Shown in pieces: positions 49,078 through 56,429 of a DNA stretch of 64,000 nt. A program made the translations under genes and the position numbers. Under the pieces are notes generated by a model. The model had not been told where the DNA came from. It ran no database searches and saw nothing but the letters and a program-made list of their open reading frames with translations. This stretch comes from WYZ-LMO2 sp038731605 (GTDB taxonomy: Archaea > Halobacteriota > Archaeoglobi > Archaeoglobales > Archaeoglobaceae): contig JAVYQP010000001.1 of assembly GCA_038731605.1 (NCBI GenBank), forward strand, positions 124,001 to 188,000, written 5' to 3'. The first letter of the stretch is position 1. The number at the start of each line of letters is the position of its first letter.

Positions 49078-50205
49078 GTGATCGAGGTTCTCGATGGTTT
49101 GAAAGACGTGATAGCTTGTGAGAGCAAGATCTCGAGGATCGAACTCGTCGAGGATAAGGCGATCCTCGAGTATAGGGGATACGACATAAGAGATTTGGCA
49201 AAGAACTCGTGCTACGAAGAGGTGGCTTATCTATTGCTTTACGGGGAATTACCGAAGAAATACGAATTGCAGGATTTCAAGATTGAGCTTGCGGAGAGAA
49301 GAGAGCTTCCACCGCAGATCATTGGGCTTTTAACGCATCTGCCACAATACACGCACCCGATGGTCGTGCTCAGAACCTCTATAAGCTACCTTGGCTCGCT
49401 CGATAAGCTCAAGGATTTGAAGACAAAGGAGGAGAATCTTGAGAAGTCGAAGAACCTGATCGCAAAGATTCCGACGATAATCGCCTACTACCACAGGATT
49501 CGAATGGGCAAAAACCTCATTCCACCAACGCTCGAGCTAAGCCATGCGGGGAACTTTCTATACATGATGACCGGATACGAGCCCTCGAAGGTCGCTGAGA
49601 GGGCGCTCGACGTCGATTTAATTCTTCATGCAGAGCACGAGCTAAACGCTTCTACCTTCGCAGCAAGAGTCGCTGCCTCGACGCTCGCAGACATGTATGC
49701 ATGCGTCGTCGCCGCAACCGGGACTTTGATGGGTCCCCTGCATGGCGGAGCAGCGCAGGAAGTCATGAAGATGCTCAGAGAGGTTGCAACGCCAAGAAGG
49801 GCTGAAGAATACGTGAAGAAAAAGCTTGAGAAGGGAGAGAAGCTCATGGGTTTTGGGCACAGGATCTACAAGCATGTGATCGACCCGAGGGCAGAGATTT
49901 TGAGGGAGCTTGCGAGGGAGCTCTCAAAAACTGGGAACCCGATATGGTTTGAGATAAGCGAGGCGATTGCAGAGAATGCCTACAAGTATAAGAAACTGCT
50001 TCCGAACGTTGACTTCTACTCTGCGAGCGTTTACGCAAACCTTGGCATTCCTGACGACTTGTTTGTGAACATCTTTGCAATGGGTCGCATCGCTGGATGG
50101 CTTGCGCACATCATCGAGCAATACGAAACGAACAAGCTGATAAGACCGAGGGCGAAGTACACCGGCGAGACTGGGAAAACTTACGTGCCCTTGGATAACA
50201 GATAG
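49078..50205 (+). CDS. gltA: Citrate synthase
   Basis: A 375-residue citrate synthase. The catalytic residues are in LHAEHELNAS (His), GPLHGGAAQEVM (His) and DFYSASVYANLGIP (Asp), with FGHRIYKHVIDPRA binding oxaloacetate/CoA. It starts with GTG 49078 preceded by GGGGTTGAG, one base after the second AMP phosphorylase, so it belongs to that operon. A closely related 2-methylcitrate synthase cannot be excluded by sequence reading. Its presence shows at least a partial TCA pathway. Confidence 0.93.
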   Translation: MIEVLDGLKDVIACESKISRIELVEDKAILEYRGYDIRDLAKNSCYEEVAYLLLYGELPKKYELQDFKIELAERRELPPQIIGLLTHLPQYTHPMVVLRTSISYLGSLDKLKDLKTKEENLEKSKNLIAKIPTIIAYYHRIRMGKNLIPPTLELSHAGNFLYMMTGYEPSKVAERALDVDLILHAEHELNASTFAARVAASTLADMYACVVAATGTLMGPLHGGAAQEVMKMLREVATPRRAEEYVKKKLEKGEKLMGFGHRIYKHVIDPRAEILRELARELSKTGNPIWFEISEAIAENAYKYKKLLPNVDFYSASVYANLGIPDDLFVNIFAMGRIAGWLAHIIEQYETNKLIRPRAKYTGETGKTYVPLDNR

Positions 50206-50208
50206 GGC

Positions 50209-50293
50209 AAAAAATTGGCGGCTTGCTGGCGGTCTATCATCGCAAGCTTACGCTCTCTCCGACCGCAACGGCGTAGTGCGTTGAGTCCGGAGC
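50209..50293 (-). terminator. GC-rich structured intergenic segment, possible terminator or RNA
   Basis: Between two convergent genes. A nested hairpin: outer CTCCG/CGGAG (50257-50261 with 50288-50292), inner CAACG/CGTTG (50266-50270 with 50279-50283), internal loops of four bases each side. A second stem GCTTGC/GCAAGC is at 50221-50226 with 50242-50247. On the minus strand these follow directly after the stop of the ligase gene and precede a T6 run (50209-50214). Confidence 0.45.
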
Positions 50294-51040
50294 TTATAAA
50301 ACTTTCTTCATGTTTTCGAGATACGCTATTATCCCATCGATCGCTTCTCTTAGAGTTGCCTTGTTGTCGTAGCCCTTAACAATGGCTTCGAGCTCATCTC
50401 TGCTCAAATTCCTCATCTCTTTCGCAAACTCGACCATTCTCGGAATCGCCCTTGTTACGTTGTCGACAATTGTAACATCCGCCATTCTCGCAGTCCTCGA
50501 CAACGGGTTTAGATCGATCGCTATCACCTTCTTCCCGTGTTTTTTCAAAATCTCGCATCTGTCCCCATCTTCGAGCGGGACTAAGACAACGTCCGCAATT
50601 AGAATCCCTCTGCTGTCCACGATTCTTCTTGCGGAGCTCAGACCTTTTAGCTCTGCGTCGCAATTGCAAAGAGCTTCAATCCCAAACTGCGAAAGATACT
50701 GCGACATCTTTGCGACTCTTTCCCTGCTGAAGTGGAAGACGTTTATCTCTATCTTTGCGTTCACAAGCTCAGCAAGCTCCTTTATGCTTTCTGCAACCAA
50801 TACTGCGGTGTTTCCGTTTACACTGATCACAGGATGCTTTGCGAGCAAAAGCATCGCAGTTGAGACCTTCTCAGCCTTCAAAGCAAACTCGTTGCTTCTT
50901 TCGCCAAGGATGTAGTCAAACGCCTCCCCCCTTCCGTGCGCTATCAAGCCTTGGATCGCAGTAACCCCGAGCTTAACACCTTCAACGAGCTTCTCCCTTG
51001 TGACAAGCGACTCATACCTTGGATGATCCTTCGGTATCAT
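50294..51040 (-). CDS. 4-phosphopantoate--beta-alanine ligase (archaeal phosphopantothenate synthetase)
   Basis: A 248-residue enzyme of the archaeal coenzyme A pathway (former DUF137): it joins 4-phosphopantoate and beta-alanine with ATP, in place of bacterial PanC. The N-terminus IPKDHPRYESLVTREKLVEGVKLGVTAIQGLIAHGRGEAFDYILGE is diagnostic, and VNGNTAVL and DLNPLSRTARMADVTIVDNVTRAIPRM are conserved. It overlaps the HAD gene by 29 bp; third gene of the pyrF operon. Confidence 0.94.
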   Translation of the reverse strand: MIPKDHPRYESLVTREKLVEGVKLGVTAIQGLIAHGRGEAFDYILGERSNEFALKAEKVSTAMLLLAKHPVISVNGNTAVLVAESIKELAELVNAKIEINVFHFSRERVAKMSQYLSQFGIEALCNCDAELKGLSSARRIVDSRGILIADVVLVPLEDGDRCEILKKHGKKVIAIDLNPLSRTARMADVTIVDNVTRAIPRMVEFAKEMRNLSRDELEAIVKGYDNKATLREAIDGIIAYLENMKKVL

Positions 51041-51626
51041 CCCGCATCCCCAGGAATTCTGCGAGTTCTTTCAGCGATTGGAAAACGTAATCCGCATAGA
51101 CTTTAAAATTTTCCACCATTCCCCTGTTCCTCTCGTGGACTATCAACGCAGTTCTCGCTCCCGCTCTCTTCCCAGCGATGAGATCGAAGAGGAAATCTCC
51201 GACGACGAGGACTTCTTCACCTTTAACCCCAAACTTCTCGATCAAAATCCTTATGGGCTCATCCGATGGTTTTGGCTTCGCATCTTCTCTCGAGATTACG
51301 AAGTCGAAGCTTAGGTCGAACTTTTTTGCTATTATCTCGACGCTTTTCTTGCTGTTTCTCGTAACAACGCCGTAGATTATTCCGGTGTTTCGCAAAAAGT
51401 CCAAGAGCTCTTTTGCATAGAATGCGAGCTTGGCTTTTTCTGCGCTTTTGAGCTCGAACTCTTCGAGAACTCTTAGCATCTCCGCCTTTTTCTGCTCGTC
51501 CCTCTCCTCGAGTATCGTCTCCAAGATGAACCTCTCCCTGATCCCGAGTCTTTCTCTGATTAGATCGAATGGGATGTTGAACTCCACGAGAGTCCCGTCG
51601 AGATCAAACGCTATAAGCCTGAACAT
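51012..51626 (-). CDS. HAD-superfamily phosphatase
   Basis: A 204-residue HAD hydrolase of the phosphoglycolate-phosphatase-like class with a helical cap. Motif I FDLDGTLVEF (nucleophile and acid Asp), motif II VVTRNS, motif III Lys in EDAKPKPSDEP and motif IV VVGDFLFDLIAGKRAGA are intact. ATG 51626 starts at the canonical MFRLIAFDLDG; it overlaps pyrF by 23 bp and the ligase gene by 29 bp. Substrate unknown; a nucleotide or sugar phosphate is likely given its place behind pyrF. Confidence 0.88.
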   Translation of the reverse strand: MFRLIAFDLDGTLVEFNIPFDLIRERLGIRERFILETILEERDEQKKAEMLRVLEEFELKSAEKAKLAFYAKELLDFLRNTGIIYGVVTRNSKKSVEIIAKKFDLSFDFVISREDAKPKPSDEPIRILIEKFGVKGEEVLVVGDFLFDLIAGKRAGARTALIVHERNRGMVENFKVYADYVFQSLKELAEFLGMRDDTEGSSKV

Positions 51627-52242
51627 GGTCTCTGAGCTTTTTCGCAACTTCTCTCGGATTTTCTGCTAAGTAGATACTCCTACCAACGATTATCGCATCT
51701 GCGAACTTCAACGCCTCCAAGCTACCGCCTTGAGCACCTATCCCCGGGCATAGAATTTTCATCCCCTTTGCAACTTCCCTTATCGCCTTAAGCCTCTCAA
51801 TCCTTGTAGCAGGTGCTATTAAGCCATGGCAACCAAGCTCCCTTGCTTTTTCTGCAATCTCGAGCGAAAGTCTTGCCATGAACTCCGTGCCACCTTCACT
51901 GCTGAGCTCGGTAACAACGTATACCTCGCCGTTGTAGCGTTTTGAAACGCCCAGCACAGCTTTGATCGAGTCGCTACCAGCAAATCCATGGATGATCACC
52001 GCTTTTGCGTCGTTCCTGAAAGCGATCTCAGCAATCTTCGCACTTATATGCGGGACGTCTGCAATCTTCAAATCCGCTATCACCGGTCTCATTTCGGCTA
52101 AGTCCGAGATTACCTTTATTCCTGCGGATAGAACGAGAGGATAATTTACTTTGAACATTTCAACGAGATCTGCGAGGTTTTCTGCGATCTTGAGCGCACT
52201 CCTTCTGTCTTCGATGTCCAACGCAAGGATGAGTTCCTTCAC
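51604..52242 (-). CDS. pyrF: Orotidine 5'-phosphate decarboxylase
   Basis: A 212-residue decarboxylase giving UMP. The catalytic Asp-Lys array is MRPVIADLKIADVPH (DxKxxD), with the phosphate-binding ends CPGIGAQGG and DAIIVGRSIYLAENP. The true start is GTG 52242 (LILALDIEDRRSA follows), supported by a TATA-like GATAAAGGT 27 bp upstream; a longer open frame to 52461 antisense-overlaps the permease gene and is spurious. First gene of a pyrimidine/CoA mixed operon. Confidence 0.94.
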   Translation of the reverse strand: MKELILALDIEDRRSALKIAENLADLVEMFKVNYPLVLSAGIKVISDLAEMRPVIADLKIADVPHISAKIAEIAFRNDAKAVIIHGFAGSDSIKAVLGVSKRYNGEVYVVTELSSEGGTEFMARLSLEIAEKARELGCHGLIAPATRIERLKAIREVAKGMKILCPGIGAQGGSLEALKFADAIIVGRSIYLAENPREVAKKLRDHVQAYSV

Positions 52243-52264
52243 AATGTCCTTAGAGTTCGAAGCG

Positions 52265-52273
52265 AGATAAAGG
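52265..52273 (-). promoter_or_regulatory. TATA-like box of pyrF
   Basis: Plus-strand GATAAAGGT centred about 27 bp from GTG 52242. It lies just before the end of the metal-transporter permease gene (52281), so transcription of pyrF starts in the short gap behind that operon. Confidence 0.4.
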
Positions 52274-52280
52274 TTTCTAC

Positions 52281-53051
52281 TCAAGATCTTTTGATCGCAA
52301 CGAGGTATAGAAGGGATGCGAAGAACGCAGAAGTTGCGCTCGCTGAAATTGGGAAGATTGATGAAACGATTAGACCAAGGATCAAGCAGATCAGCGTTAT
52401 CAGAAAAGAGTATGCAAGCGATTGCGCAACGCTCTTGGAGAACCTTTTTGCAACCGCACAAGGTGCGACGAAGATCGAGTAAGCTAAAATCGCTCCTACA
52501 GCCCTTATCACTGCAACGACCGCAACGGCGACGATCGCAACAATTGTTGCGTCGATAAGCTTCGCATTGATCCCCGAAGCCTCCGCACCCTCTGGGTCGA
52601 AGAGGAAGAAGATGAGCTTATCGTAAAGAATCCCGAAGACGAGAATAGTTGCGATTAGGGCGACCGAGAGGTATAGAAAGTCTTTTTCGGTTATAAGGAA
52701 GAGCTCGCCGAAGAGAAAAGCCCAGAGCTTGGCTGTATAACCTCTTGCCAGTGATATAAGGATCACCGCAACCGCCATCGCAAGTGCGAAAGAGACTCCA
52801 ATACCTGTATCGATGTCTGAGAACTTGGAAAAAGTCGTGGCGATCAAGGCGAATAGAACTGCGAAGAGAGTTGCAATTAGAAAGTAGTCGAGATCTATGC
52901 CGAGAGAAGCGAGGAATATCGTGAGAGCAACTCCAGCAAGCGCAGAATGCGCTACTCCGGCGATCAAGAAAGAAGCTCCCCTAAAGATGGCGAGATTTCC
53001 GGCGATGGAGACAATTGCAGATATCAACAGAATTGCGAGCGAGCTATCCAT
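52281..53051 (-). CDS. Metal ABC transporter permease (ZnuB/MntB family)
   Basis: A 256-residue ABC-3 type permease with about eight membrane segments, typical of Zn/Mn/Fe importers. GASFLIAGVAHSALAGVAL is the family signature in the ATPase-coupling region, and LIDATIVAIVAVAVVAVIRAVGAILAYSIFVAPCAVA the later core. ATG 53051 overlaps the ATPase gene by 8 bp. The longer frame from 53165 is not coding. Last gene of the DtxR-metal operon. Confidence 0.92.
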   Translation of the reverse strand: MDSSLAILLISAIVSIAGNLAIFRGASFLIAGVAHSALAGVALTIFLASLGIDLDYFLIATLFAVLFALIATTFSKFSDIDTGIGVSFALAMAVAVILISLARGYTAKLWAFLFGELFLITEKDFLYLSVALIATILVFGILYDKLIFFLFDPEGAEASGINAKLIDATIVAIVAVAVVAVIRAVGAILAYSIFVAPCAVAKRFSKSVAQSLAYSFLITLICLILGLIVSSIFPISASATSAFFASLLYLVAIKRS

Positions 53052-53763
53052 GCTGATCGCCGTAGAGTGGGTGCGTAACCCCTTCTTCGCAGACAACGAG
53101 CGGAATTTCGGTGCCGTAAGCCAATACCATGTTCTCCTTTGTGAAGACTTCGTTTGCCCTTCCAAAGGCTATGAGCTTCTTGTTCAAAAGCATAACCCTG
53201 TGCACCGCATGTAGCACTGGGTTTATGTTGTGCACGACGACGAGCGTTGTTGCATTGCTCTCCTTAAGGACTTCGACGATCTTTTTCTGGCTAACAACGT
53301 CAACTCCGTTGAAGGGCTCGTCGAGCAGGAGTATTTTCGGCTTCTTCATCAACGCCCTCGCTATAAGAACTCGTTGCTGGAAACCACCGCTGAGCTCTCT
53401 AAAGAGGAGGTCGAGCTTGCTCTCTAACTCAAGTTGCCTTAGGATTCCCAAATCGATCTCTTCGCACGCTATTTTCAGAACGTCCGAGACTTTTAGGGGG
53501 AGATCTGTGGATAGAGAGCTCCTTTGGGGAACGTAGGAAATGAGCTTGAGAACTTTTTTGTCTTTTCTCGGATCTCTCCCCAGAACGGATATCGTGCCCT
53601 TAGCTTTTAGCAATCCAAGGATGCACTTAAGTAGCGTAGTTTTTCCAGCCCCGTTTGGACCAAGGACTGCAATCATCTCGCCATCATCGATTTCAAAGCT
53701 TAGATCTTCCAACGCTACCGTTTTTCCGTAGGAGTAGCTCAGATTTTTCGCTTCGATCGCCAT
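53044..53763 (-). CDS. Metal ABC transporter ATP-binding protein (ZnuC/MntA family)
   Basis: A 239-residue ATPase with Walker A GPNGAGKTT (residues 35-43), Q-loop YVPQRSS, signature LSGGFQQRVLIARAL, Walker B ILLLDEPF and switch VVVHNINP. Here the usual H-loop His is kept. The C-terminal tail carries TEIPLVVCEEGVTHPLYGDQHG with one Cys and two His, possibly metal-sensing. It overlaps both neighbours, indicating a single operon. Confidence 0.94.
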   Translation of the reverse strand: MAIEAKNLSYSYGKTVALEDLSFEIDDGEMIAVLGPNGAGKTTLLKCILGLLKAKGTISVLGRDPRKDKKVLKLISYVPQRSSLSTDLPLKVSDVLKIACEEIDLGILRQLELESKLDLLFRELSGGFQQRVLIARALMKKPKILLLDEPFNGVDVVSQKKIVEVLKESNATTLVVVHNINPVLHAVHRVMLLNKKLIAFGRANEVFTKENMVLAYGTEIPLVVCEEGVTHPLYGDQHG

Positions 53764-54641
53764 AACGCAACAATTATAATAGCCTCAACCACCGCAACGA
53801 GCGTTAGAAAGTAGACTGCGTAGTCTCCGTTCTCCTTATGCTCTGGGTTTGAAAGGCTTACCGCATTGTAGATCAGCACTGACTCTGGGCTCAGATCGGA
53901 TACAACTTTGAGAACCGCAATTCCGCATCGCTTCTCTTCTGCAATCTTTACCGCCATCTCCTCGATCTTCGTTCCCTTCTGGTAATCTGCGATCGCGACC
54001 ACGCATCTTTTCAAACTCAAGTTCCTCAACTCTACCGCCCCTGGGGACATTTCTTCTGGGAAAGCAAAGGAGACGCTTAGGTTCAGAGCCGAGATCGCAT
54101 AAGCGGTGTGCGGATCCATTGCGATGAAGTCGTAATCCCTCACCTTGTCCACGATCTTCTCCGCATCTCTCGTTGCGAGTCGGAGAGAACTTGTGAATCT
54201 CTCAAAGTTTTGCTCGTAGAGCTCTCTCTTATCTGGGTAGATTTCTGAAAGCCTCTCCTTCACCTTCGATGCAATCTTTATTGCGTTCTCTGGGAGAAGC
54301 CAGTAGGCATGGTAGTTCTCCCCGATCCCGGGGAAGCTGAGGATCTTTGCTTCGTAGTCTCGGAAGTCGAGGGTCTCGGGAGCTAAGCCCTTTATTTTTT
54401 CCTCGAACTCGAGTATCTCTGAATTTGCCAAGATCAAAAGCTTCGCATTCCTCGCTTTTTGCAAATCTTTGCTTGTAAGCGAGAAAAGATGCGGGTCAAC
54501 GTTCGCTGGTGCGATGCTTTCGACTCCTTCGCCGTATATGCGCTCTACAATGCCTTTTAAATCGGGAATTGAAACCACTACACTTGCGTTAGCAATCGGG
54601 ATTAGAAGGAGCATTAGAACGATGGTATGGGCTTTCCACAT
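53739..54641 (-). CDS. Metal ABC transporter substrate-binding protein (ZnuA-like), membrane anchored
   Basis: A 300-residue cluster A-I binding protein. An N-terminal signal/anchor (HTIVLMLLLIPIANA) precedes the binding domain; candidate metal ligands are His in NVDPHLFS, His in GENYHAYW and the later DPHTAYA His plus Asp in AIADYQK. Unlike most, a C-terminal membrane helix (YFLTLVAVVEAIIIVALW) and basic end anchor it outside the cell. ATG 54641 overlaps the DtxR gene by 28 bp; TTG 54647 is an alternative. Likely metals are Zn, Mn or Fe. Confidence 0.87.
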   Translation of the reverse strand: MWKAHTIVLMLLLIPIANASVVVSIPDLKGIVERIYGEGVESIAPANVDPHLFSLTSKDLQKARNAKLLILANSEILEFEEKIKGLAPETLDFRDYEAKILSFPGIGENYHAYWLLPENAIKIASKVKERLSEIYPDKRELYEQNFERFTSSLRLATRDAEKIVDKVRDYDFIAMDPHTAYAISALNLSVSFAFPEEMSPGAVELRNLSLKRCVVAIADYQKGTKIEEMAVKIAEEKRCGIAVLKVVSDLSPESVLIYNAVSLSNPEHKENGDYAVYFLTLVAVVEAIIIVALWRSKRKI

Positions 54642-55006
54642 GGACAAGTCACTCTCTTTCCATATTTTCTCTCAATGACCCTTTCGAATTCTTCTCCGAT
54701 TTCAACGTCTATTCTCGATGCTTCTTCGCACACGAACTCTTTTCCGATCCCGATGTCCTCGAGAAGACATTCTATCAGCCTATGCCTTCTTATTAGCCTC
54801 CTACCTTCCTTTAGTCCCTTTTCTGTGAGAACAAAACCCTTCTTTTCGATGTAAGTTCCATATCCGAGCTTCGACATTCGAATAAGAATCTTGTGTGCTG
54901 TCGATTTTGGGATTTCGAGCTTTTTCGCAAGCTCACTCGGTCCGATCACGATCTCCCCTTTCTCCCATGCAATGAACAGTGTCTTTATTATAAATTCTGT
55001 TTCCAT
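54614..55006 (-). CDS. DtxR/MntR-family metal-dependent repressor
   Basis: A 130-residue regulator heading the metal-transport operon. The winged helix (GPSELAKKLEIPKSTAHKILIRMSKLGYGTYIEKKGFVLTEKG) is followed by the DtxR dimerisation domain with RRHRLIECLLEDIG, CEEASRIDVEIGEEFERVI (metal-binding Cys/Glu/Asp positions) and ends VTCPCGKPIPSF, the GxPIP end of the family. It probably represses its own operon when metal is plentiful. TATA (CTTAAAAATTTTT, 55025-55037) is 24 bp upstream. Divergent from tbp. Confidence 0.9.
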   Translation of the reverse strand: METEFIIKTLFIAWEKGEIVIGPSELAKKLEIPKSTAHKILIRMSKLGYGTYIEKKGFVLTEKGLKEGRRLIRRHRLIECLLEDIGIGKEFVCEEASRIDVEIGEEFERVIERKYGKRVTCPCGKPIPSF

Positions 55007-55024
55007 AGTGGACGTAGTTCTTGG

Positions 55025-55037
55025 CTTAAAAATTTTT
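55025..55037 (-). promoter_or_regulatory. TATA box of DtxR-metal transporter operon
   Basis: Plus-strand CTTAAAAATTTTT centred about 24 bp from ATG 55006. No extended palindrome typical of a DtxR operator was visible close by, so autoregulation is inferred only from gene order. Confidence 0.5.
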
Positions 55038-55062
55038 TCTCTTTGGAACTCACTGCGTAGGG

Positions 55063-55080
55063 TTTATATACTTTATATAC
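55063..55080 (+). promoter_or_regulatory. tandem TATA boxes of tbp (exact 9-bp direct repeat)
   Basis: TTTATATAC occurs twice back to back (55063-55071 and 55072-55080). The second is centred 26 bp before ATG 55102, predicting a leaderless message, the first nine bases further up, predicting a nine-base leader that includes GGGGAT. Confidence 0.6.
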
Positions 55081-55101
55081 CTTCCAATCTCGGGGATAGT
55101 T

Positions 55102-55650
55102 ATGGAATATAAAATCAAGATAGAAAATGTCGTTGCGTCGACGCAGATAGGGGAGAACATCGATTTGCCCAAGATCGCACGGGAAATAAAGGATTCTGAA
55201 TACAAGCCGAAACAGTTTCCCGGGCTTGTTTTAAGGACAAAGGATCCGAAAGCTGCTGCGCTTGTTTTTAGGAGCGGGAAGATAGTTTGCACCGGATCGA
55301 AGAGTGTTGAAGACGCTCGAAAGGCGGTAAAACAGATAGTCAAGATGCTGAAGGAGATAAACATAAACGTTATCGATGAACCAGATGTTAAGGTTCAGAA
55401 CATTGTAGCATCCGCAGATCTTGGCACGGAGCTAAATCTCAACGCAATCGCAGTTGGTCTCGGGTTTGAGAACGTTGAATACGAACCTGAGCAGTTCCCA
55501 GGGCTTGTTTATCGCTTAAACGATCCAAGGGTCGTTGTCTTAATATTTGGCTCTGGGAAGATGGTCGTTACAGGAGGAAAAAGCCCTGAAGATGCGCAAA
55601 AGGCTGTTAAAAAGATCTCAGAAGAGCTGAAGATGCTTGGGCTGATGTAA
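55102..55650 (+). CDS. tbp: TATA-box-binding protein
   Basis: A 182-residue TBP with the two direct repeats of about 90 residues: IENVVASTQIGENIDLPKIAREI with QFPGLVLRTKDPKAAALVFRSGKIVCTGSKS, then VQNIVASADLGTELNLNAIAVGL with QFPGLVYRLNDPRVVVLIFGSGKMVVTGGKS. It recognises archaeal promoters together with TFB. No acidic C-terminal tail. It shares one base (TAATG) with the following HAD gene, giving an unusual two-gene operon. Confidence 0.97.
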   Translation: MEYKIKIENVVASTQIGENIDLPKIAREIKDSEYKPKQFPGLVLRTKDPKAAALVFRSGKIVCTGSKSVEDARKAVKQIVKMLKEININVIDEPDVKVQNIVASADLGTELNLNAIAVGLGFENVEYEPEQFPGLVYRLNDPRVVVLIFGSGKMVVTGGKSPEDAQKAVKKISEELKMLGLM

Positions 55651-56429
55651 TGCATCCTCTGCTGAAAAAGAAGGGTTTCATAATCGACATAGACGGAGTC
55701 GTCGGTAGAAGCGTGGAACCGATTGAGGAAGGTGTGCGAGGGGTAGAAAAGCTCATCGAGCTTGGGAAAAAAATCGTTTTTGTTTCAAACAACTCCACGA
55801 GGAGCAGAAGGATTTTGCTTCAAAGGCTCAAGTCCTTTGGCATCGAGGTTGGGGAAGAGAGCATCGTTTCCGCAACCCATGCGACCGCCAAGTTTATAGC
55901 AAGGGAAAAAGAAGGAGCGAGGGTTTTTACAACTGGGGAAGAGGGTTTGAAGGAGGAGCTTTTGAACGCTGGACTAAAAATCGTTGACTATGAAGACGCC
56001 GAATACCTCGTGGTTGGATCGAACAGGAAGATTGATTACGAGCTGATGACGAAAGCGTTGCGCTGTTGCCTTCGGGGAGTTCGATACGTGGCAACGAACC
56101 CAGACAAGATGTTTCCGTCGGAGGATGGTCCAACTCCGGGAACTGGGATGATAATAGGGGCGCTTTACTGGATGACGGGCAGAATGCCAGACGTCATCGT
56201 TGGGAAGCCTTCGAGAGTCATAATGCTCGAAGCCCTCGAAAAACTGAATCTCGGCGTTGAAGAAGTCGTTGTTGTTGGGGATCAAATCGAAGTCGACGTT
56301 ATTGCGGGGAAGAACATAGGCGCGGAGACTTTGCTCGTGCTCACTGGAGTGACTAAGAGGGAAGACGTTGAAAAATCCGAGGTAAAGCCGGATTACGTTG
56401 CGGAGTCGCTTGAATCGTTGTTCTTATAA
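55650..56429 (+). CDS. HAD-superfamily phosphatase, NagD/p-nitrophenyl phosphatase type
   Basis: A 259-residue class IIA HAD hydrolase. Motif I IDIDGVVGRSVEPI, motif II VSNNSTRSR, Lys in VGKPSRVIMLEAL and motif IV VVGDQIEVDVIAGKNIGAETLLVLTGVT are intact, with the large C2 cap between motifs II and III. Note the motif I Asp pair DIDG. Substrate unknown; glycolate or glycerol phosphates are usual for archaeal relatives. Co-transcribed with tbp, and its 3' end overlaps a convergent gene by 37 bp. Confidence 0.9.
   Translation: MHPLLKKKGFIIDIDGVVGRSVEPIEEGVRGVEKLIELGKKIVFVSNNSTRSRRILLQRLKSFGIEVGEESIVSATHATAKFIAREKEGARVFTTGEEGLKEELLNAGLKIVDYEDAEYLVVGSNRKIDYELMTKALRCCLRGVRYVATNPDKMFPSEDGPTPGTGMIIGALYWMTGRMPDVIVGKPSRVIMLEALEKLNLGVEEVVVVGDQIEVDVIAGKNIGAETLLVLTGVTKREDVEKSEVKPDYVAESLESLFL

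Noticed and set aside
50230..50250. Box C/D small RNA on the minus strand (GCGATGATAG)
   Set aside because: The sequence is not a true RTGATGA C box and no CTGA D box follows at a suitable distance.
52243..52461. N-terminal extension of PyrF
   Set aside because: The additional residues are antisense-like and overlap the end of the permease gene in another frame; OMP decarboxylases of this family begin at LILALDIED.
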